The notes below the pieces were generated by a model. That model worked only from the letters and a program-made list of their open reading frames with translations. It made no database searches and was not told the origin of the DNA. Source: Chthoniobacterales bacterium (lineage in GTDB: Bacteria > Verrucomicrobiota > Verrucomicrobiia > Chthoniobacterales > UBA10450). Taken from it: DNA of 64,000 nucleotides. Location of the stretch: NCBI GenBank assembly GCA_035274845.1, contig DATENU010000022.1, forward strand, positions 310,001 through 374,000. The letters are read 5' to 3'. This document shows, piece by piece, positions 60,964-64,000 of this stretch. Each line of letters begins with the position of its first letter. Position 1 is the first letter of the stretch. The position numbers and the translations under genes were made by a program.

Positions 60964-61706
60964 AAGCCAGCGCCCTTCTTCTCCTGAGCCTGTTTCTCAA
61001 TGCCACTCTCTCCGCCGCCGAGCTCTCTGTGCAGGCGGCCGCAAGTTTAGCCGATGCCATGAAGGAAATCGGCGCCGCTTATGAAATGAAAGGCGGCGAC
61101 AAAGTGCAGTTCAACTTCGGCGCGTCGAGCCTGCTGGCGAGACAGATCGAACAGGGCGCCCCGGCCGACCTGTTCTTCTCCGCGGACGAGGCAAAAATGG
61201 ACGACCTCGACAAGAAAGGCCTCGTGCTGCCAGCAACGCGGCGCAGCCTGCTCTCTAATTTGCTCGTCCTCGTCGTCGCAACGGACTCGACCCTGACCCC
61301 GAAATCGGTTTCCGATCTGACCCAGCCGGCCTACAAAAAACTCGCCCTCGCCGAGCCGCAAACGGTGCCGGCCGGAATTTACGCACGCGAGTATCTCCAG
61401 AAACTCAAGCTTTGGGACGCAATCAAAGACAAAGTCGTTCCGACCGAGAATGTCCGCGCAGCTCTGGCTGCAGTTGAATCGGGCAACGTGGAAGCGGGCT
61501 TTGTTTACAAAACCGATGCCCTTATTTCAAAGAAGGTGAAAGCCGCGGTGGAAATCCCCGCTGCCGAAGGGCCGAAAATTTCCTATCCGGTCGCGGTGTT
61601 AAAATCTTCCAGGGAACCGGAGCGGGCCAAGATATTTGCCGACTATCTCGCTGGCCCGGAAGCGCGAGCAATCTTCGAGAAATTCGGCTTCATGGTGGCG
61701 AAATAG
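60960..61706 (+). CDS. modA: Molybdate ABC transporter substrate-binding protein
   Basis: 248 residues with a signal peptide (MKASALLLLSLFLNATLSAA). 'VQAAASLADAMKEIGAAYE', 'FNFGASSLLARQIEQGAPADLFFSADEAKMD', 'LALAEPQTVPAGIYAREYL' and 'VESGNVEAGFVYKTDAL' are ModA family blocks; the Ser residues of the first two contact the oxyanion. It captures molybdate or tungstate in the periplasm for ModBC. Second gene of a four-gene overlapped operon. Confidence 0.95.
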   Translation: MKASALLLLSLFLNATLSAAELSVQAAASLADAMKEIGAAYEMKGGDKVQFNFGASSLLARQIEQGAPADLFFSADEAKMDDLDKKGLVLPATRRSLLSNLLVLVVATDSTLTPKSVSDLTQPAYKKLALAEPQTVPAGIYAREYLQKLKLWDAIKDKVVPTENVRAALAAVESGNVEAGFVYKTDALISKKVKAAVEIPAAEGPKISYPVAVLKSSREPERAKIFADYLAGPEARAIFEKFGFMVAK

Positions 61707-61716
61707 CCGCCGCGTC

Positions 61717-62388
61717 ATGACGGGCGAAGCGTGGCAGATCGTCTTCTTCACGATTGAGGTTTCGGCGCTTAGCACGCTCCTGATTTTACCGCTGGGGATC
61801 GCGATTGCGTGGCTGTTGGCGCGCCGGGACTGGCCCGGAAAGGCGATAGTCGAGACGCTGGTGATGCTGCCGTTGTTTATTCCACCGGTTGCGACCGGAC
61901 TCGTTCTGCTGCTCCTGTTCGGCCGCTACGGGCCGCTTGGTTCCGTGTTCCAACGGAGCTTGGGATTGGAAGTTGTCTTTACCTGGCGCGCGGTCGTCCT
62001 GGCAGGCGCGATCATGTCCTTCCCGCTCCTGGTCCGCACCGCCCAGAGCGCGTTTCAAGAAGTGAATCCGCGCCTGGAAGATATCGCCCGCACTTTGGGC
62101 GCAAATGAATGGCGGATCTTCGGCACGATCACGTTGCCCCTGGCTTTTCGGGGAATCGTGGCCGGGGCCGTGCTCGCCTTCGCACGCGCCATGGGGGAAT
62201 TCGGCGCCACGGCGGTAGTCGCCGGAATGATTCCGCGAAAAACCATGACCATCTCGCTCGCGATCTACCACAACATTCAGCTCGGCCATGACGTCGCCGC
62301 CGTGCCGCTCCTGTTGGTTTCGATCGGCATCGTCTTCGTCACCGTTTTTTGCGGACAGATTATCTCGAAGCGCAAACGGTCCGTATGA
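61717..62388 (+). CDS. modB: Molybdate ABC transporter permease
   Basis: 223 residues from ATG 61717, ten bases after the modA stop. Five to six helices; the EAA loop is 'EDIARTLGANEWRIFGTITLPLAFRGIVAGAVLAFARAMGEFGATAVVAG', typical of ModB/CysW permeases. 'PLFIPPVATGLVLLLLFGRYGPLG' precedes it. It forms the membrane channel for ModA-delivered molybdate. Overlaps the modC start (ATGA). Confidence 0.95.
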   Translation: MTGEAWQIVFFTIEVSALSTLLILPLGIAIAWLLARRDWPGKAIVETLVMLPLFIPPVATGLVLLLLFGRYGPLGSVFQRSLGLEVVFTWRAVVLAGAIMSFPLLVRTAQSAFQEVNPRLEDIARTLGANEWRIFGTITLPLAFRGIVAGAVLAFARAMGEFGATAVVAGMIPRKTMTISLAIYHNIQLGHDVAAVPLLLVSIGIVFVTVFCGQIISKRKRSV

Positions 62389-63056
62389 GTCTCCGCCTTC
62401 ATCATATTCGGCTGCCGCTGGCCAGTTTCACATTGGAAGCGGACGTCGCTTTTGATCGACCCATCACCGGAATTTTCGGCCCCTCCGGCGCTGGAAAAAC
62501 CTCTCTCCTTGATTTGATTGCCGGTCTCCGCCGGCCTGTCGCGGGAACGGTCCGGATAGAGGACGATCTTCTCTTCGACGCCGAAGCACGCCTGAACGTT
62601 CCACCGCGGGTCCGCCGGATTGGGTACGTCCCGCAGGACCTCGCTCTCTTCCCGCACCTCAACGTCCGCGAAAACCTCGTTTACGGTCATCGTCCCGCGC
62701 AGAACAAGAGCGACTTATTCAGTCTCGCTCACGTGGCCGAAGTAATGGAGATCTCCCACTTGCTGGGACGAGACGTCACCACGCTCTCGGGCGGCGAACA
62801 ACAGCGGGTCGCATTTGCCCGTTCCATTCTTTCCGCTCCGCGCCTGCTCTTACTGGACGAACCGATGAGCAGCCTCGACTCCCGCCTGAAAAGCCGGCTC
62901 ATTCCGCTGCTTCTCCGGATTCGAGACGAATTCAGAATTCCGCTCATCTACGTCACCCACGATGCGGGCGAGTTGTCCGCCCTTTGCGACGAGGTGCTGG
63001 TCCTGGAGCAAGGCCGTCTGGTTGAGCGCGGTGCCCCGGCTGACGTGCTCGGCTAA
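62385..63056 (+). CDS. modC: Molybdate ABC transporter ATPase, lacking the Mop/TOBE domain
   Basis: 223 residues from ATG 62385. Walker A is 'GPSGAGKTS', Q-loop 'YVPQDLALFPHL', signature 'LSGGEQQRVAFARSIL', Walker B 'LLLLDEP', H-loop 'YVTHDAGE'. E. coli ModC is about 350 residues because of a C-terminal Mop domain that binds molybdate and feeds back on transport; here the protein stops right after the ATPase core ('APADVLG'), so that regulation is missing. The longer 5' frame overlaps modB. Confidence 0.93.
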   Translation: MSLRLHHIRLPLASFTLEADVAFDRPITGIFGPSGAGKTSLLDLIAGLRRPVAGTVRIEDDLLFDAEARLNVPPRVRRIGYVPQDLALFPHLNVRENLVYGHRPAQNKSDLFSLAHVAEVMEISHLLGRDVTTLSGGEQQRVAFARSILSAPRLLLLDEPMSSLDSRLKSRLIPLLLRIRDEFRIPLIYVTHDAGELSALCDEVLVLEQGRLVERGAPADVLG

Positions 63057-63088
63057 CGCCAATCTGTCTCTTCGCCAGTCCGCCAGGC

Positions 63089-64000
63089 TCAGGGCGCCAG
63101 CGCGTAAACTTCCACGACAGCGATCCCGGTAAATCCGCCCGCGCCGCGCACCACGGCCGTGTAACCGGCGTTGTTGGCTGGCAATGTCGCCAGGATGGCC
63201 GATTCCAAATCGTTACTGGGCTGAAGCTGGGTGGCGAGAATGTCGGCTTCCTGGTCGGTGCGCCAGTTGTCGTTCGAAGCGACCAGTCCACCATTGGCAT
63301 TGCGCAATTCCAGAGCCGGATCCTCCAGCCTTGTCGGAATCGGCAACGATGGACCGATCGCGCGGACCAATACTTTTTGCGGCGCCGGACCGGAAATGAT
63401 AGTTCCGGCGATCAGGACGTTGTCCCCGATCTGGACGAGCCCGCGCGTCGAGATATTGAGCAGCTTCGAACTGTCCGTGCGGTCGAGATCGTAGACTTCC
63501 ACCACCGCCGTTCCGATTCCGTTGTCTACTCCACGCACGACGGCGGTGTAGGCGGTGCCGGCCGCACTGGAAGGAAGGGTTGCCAAAATCACCGCTTCCT
63601 TTTGCGAGGAGGGAGCAATGCCGGTGTCGCTGATTTCCTGGCGATTGTAATTGTCCGACCAACTGTCGTTAGTCGCGATCAACGCCCCGGCGCTATCGTG
63701 CAATTCCAGAATCGGATCTGCGAGGGGATTGGCGATTCCATAGGCGCCGAGCGAAGGCCCATCCGCACGGACCAGAACCCGCTTCGGCGAACTGCCGCGC
63801 ATGATAAACCCGGCAATCAGGACCTCGTCGCCCGTGCCGACCTGAAGCCGCGTGGAAATGTTCGCCAGCCGGGCCGTCGTGGGCAGCTGCTCAAACTGAG
63901 CAGCGAACGATTTCTGGCTTTGCGGCCAGATGGTGTTCGCCGAGGGAGCCGTGTCAGTCACATCGCTCACCGTCAGCAGGTAGGTTTGACTCTGGTTCAA
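63089..64000 (-). CDS. Surface protein C-terminus with NISTR module pair (runs off the right edge)
   Basis: 303 codons, open to the window edge; the first codon in the window (TTG) is internal. The first ~48 residues end a preceding domain ('SQTYLLTVSDVTDTAPSA'). The rest is two copies of the NISTR module: 'NISTRLQVGTGDEVLIAGFI', 'VLVRADGPSL', 'YTAVVRGVDNGIGTAVVEVYD' and then 'NISTRGLVQIGDNVLIAGTI', 'VLVRAIGPSL', 'YTAVVRGAGGFTGIAVVEVYA'. Third protein in the window with this ending. Convergent with modC. Confidence 0.85.
   Translation of the reverse strand: MNQSQTYLLTVSDVTDTAPSANTIWPQSQKSFAAQFEQLPTTARLANISTRLQVGTGDEVLIAGFIMRGSSPKRVLVRADGPSLGAYGIANPLADPILELHDSAGALIATNDSWSDNYNRQEISDTGIAPSSQKEAVILATLPSSAAGTAYTAVVRGVDNGIGTAVVEVYDLDRTDSSKLLNISTRGLVQIGDNVLIAGTIISGPAPQKVLVRAIGPSLPIPTRLEDPALELRNANGGLVASNDNWRTDQEADILATQLQPSNDLESAILATLPANNAGYTAVVRGAGGFTGIAVVEVYALAP

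Overview
The window looks like chromosome of a GC-rich, Gram-negative soil bacterium, most likely Verrucomicrobiota (Spartobacteria/Chthoniobacterales-like). This is inferred from secreted proteins with Pro-Thr linkers and C-terminal 'NISTR...GGFI..G...VRGIGPSL' modules, many TPR/ankyrin proteins, paired OPT transporters and a two-gene pxpBC set. There are no rRNA or tRNA genes, no CRISPR array, no integrase and no conventional IS element.

Layout. 1-8.2 kb: a truncated surface protein, a GH15 glucoamylase/trehalase-like enzyme, a cyclase-family protein, a GNAT acetyltransferase, an ArnT-like glycosyltransferase and two secreted proteins. 8.2-20 kb: two ankyrin proteins, then thrS. ThrS carries a complete REP-associated tyrosine transposase (RAYT) inserted in frame. 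It is followed by three blocks (a KAP NTPase, a lipoprotein hydrolase, a small secreted protein), each ending in a progressively more decayed copy of the thrS 3' end. 20-32.6 kb: TPR proteins, a class A beta-lactamase and a coupled run of secreted or membrane proteins. 32.7-41.8 kb: a large two-propeller surface protein, then a translationally coupled pair, a SIR2-like/TIR protein and a membrane STAND NTPase with a YD-like repeat array. This pair is a candidate conflict (defence) module. 42-50.6 kb: tandem OPT transporters, a CPBP-type membrane protein, a frameshifted DUF1232 gene, YCII, DUF1684 and VOC proteins. 50.7-55 kb: a phospholipase-C-type phosphoesterase lying between an intact Cdd1-like gene and a fragment of the Cdd1 gene, then a beta-helix surface protein. 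55-60.3 kb: a tightly overlapped 5-oxoprolinase/permease operon (pxpB-pxpC-pxpA-permease-secreted protein). 60.4-63.1 kb: a MalG-like permease fused by overlap to modABC, then a truncated surface protein.

Recurring theme. Palindromic repeats with a GGAG or GTAG head followed by a GC-rich stem (the layout known for RAYT-associated REPs) occur across the window, usually as inverted doublets. At least two doublets (in pxpC and in the glycosyltransferase) have lengths divisible by three and are translated as 21 and 33 extra residues. Together with the RAYT inside thrS, this genome seems to tolerate or favour REP/RAYT insertions that keep host proteins in frame, as known for Rickettsia palindromic elements. 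A second theme is duplication of gene 3' ends on the far side of cargo genes (thrS three times, the Cdd1-like gene once).

All assignments come from reading the sequence by eye; no database search, alignment program or structure prediction was run.
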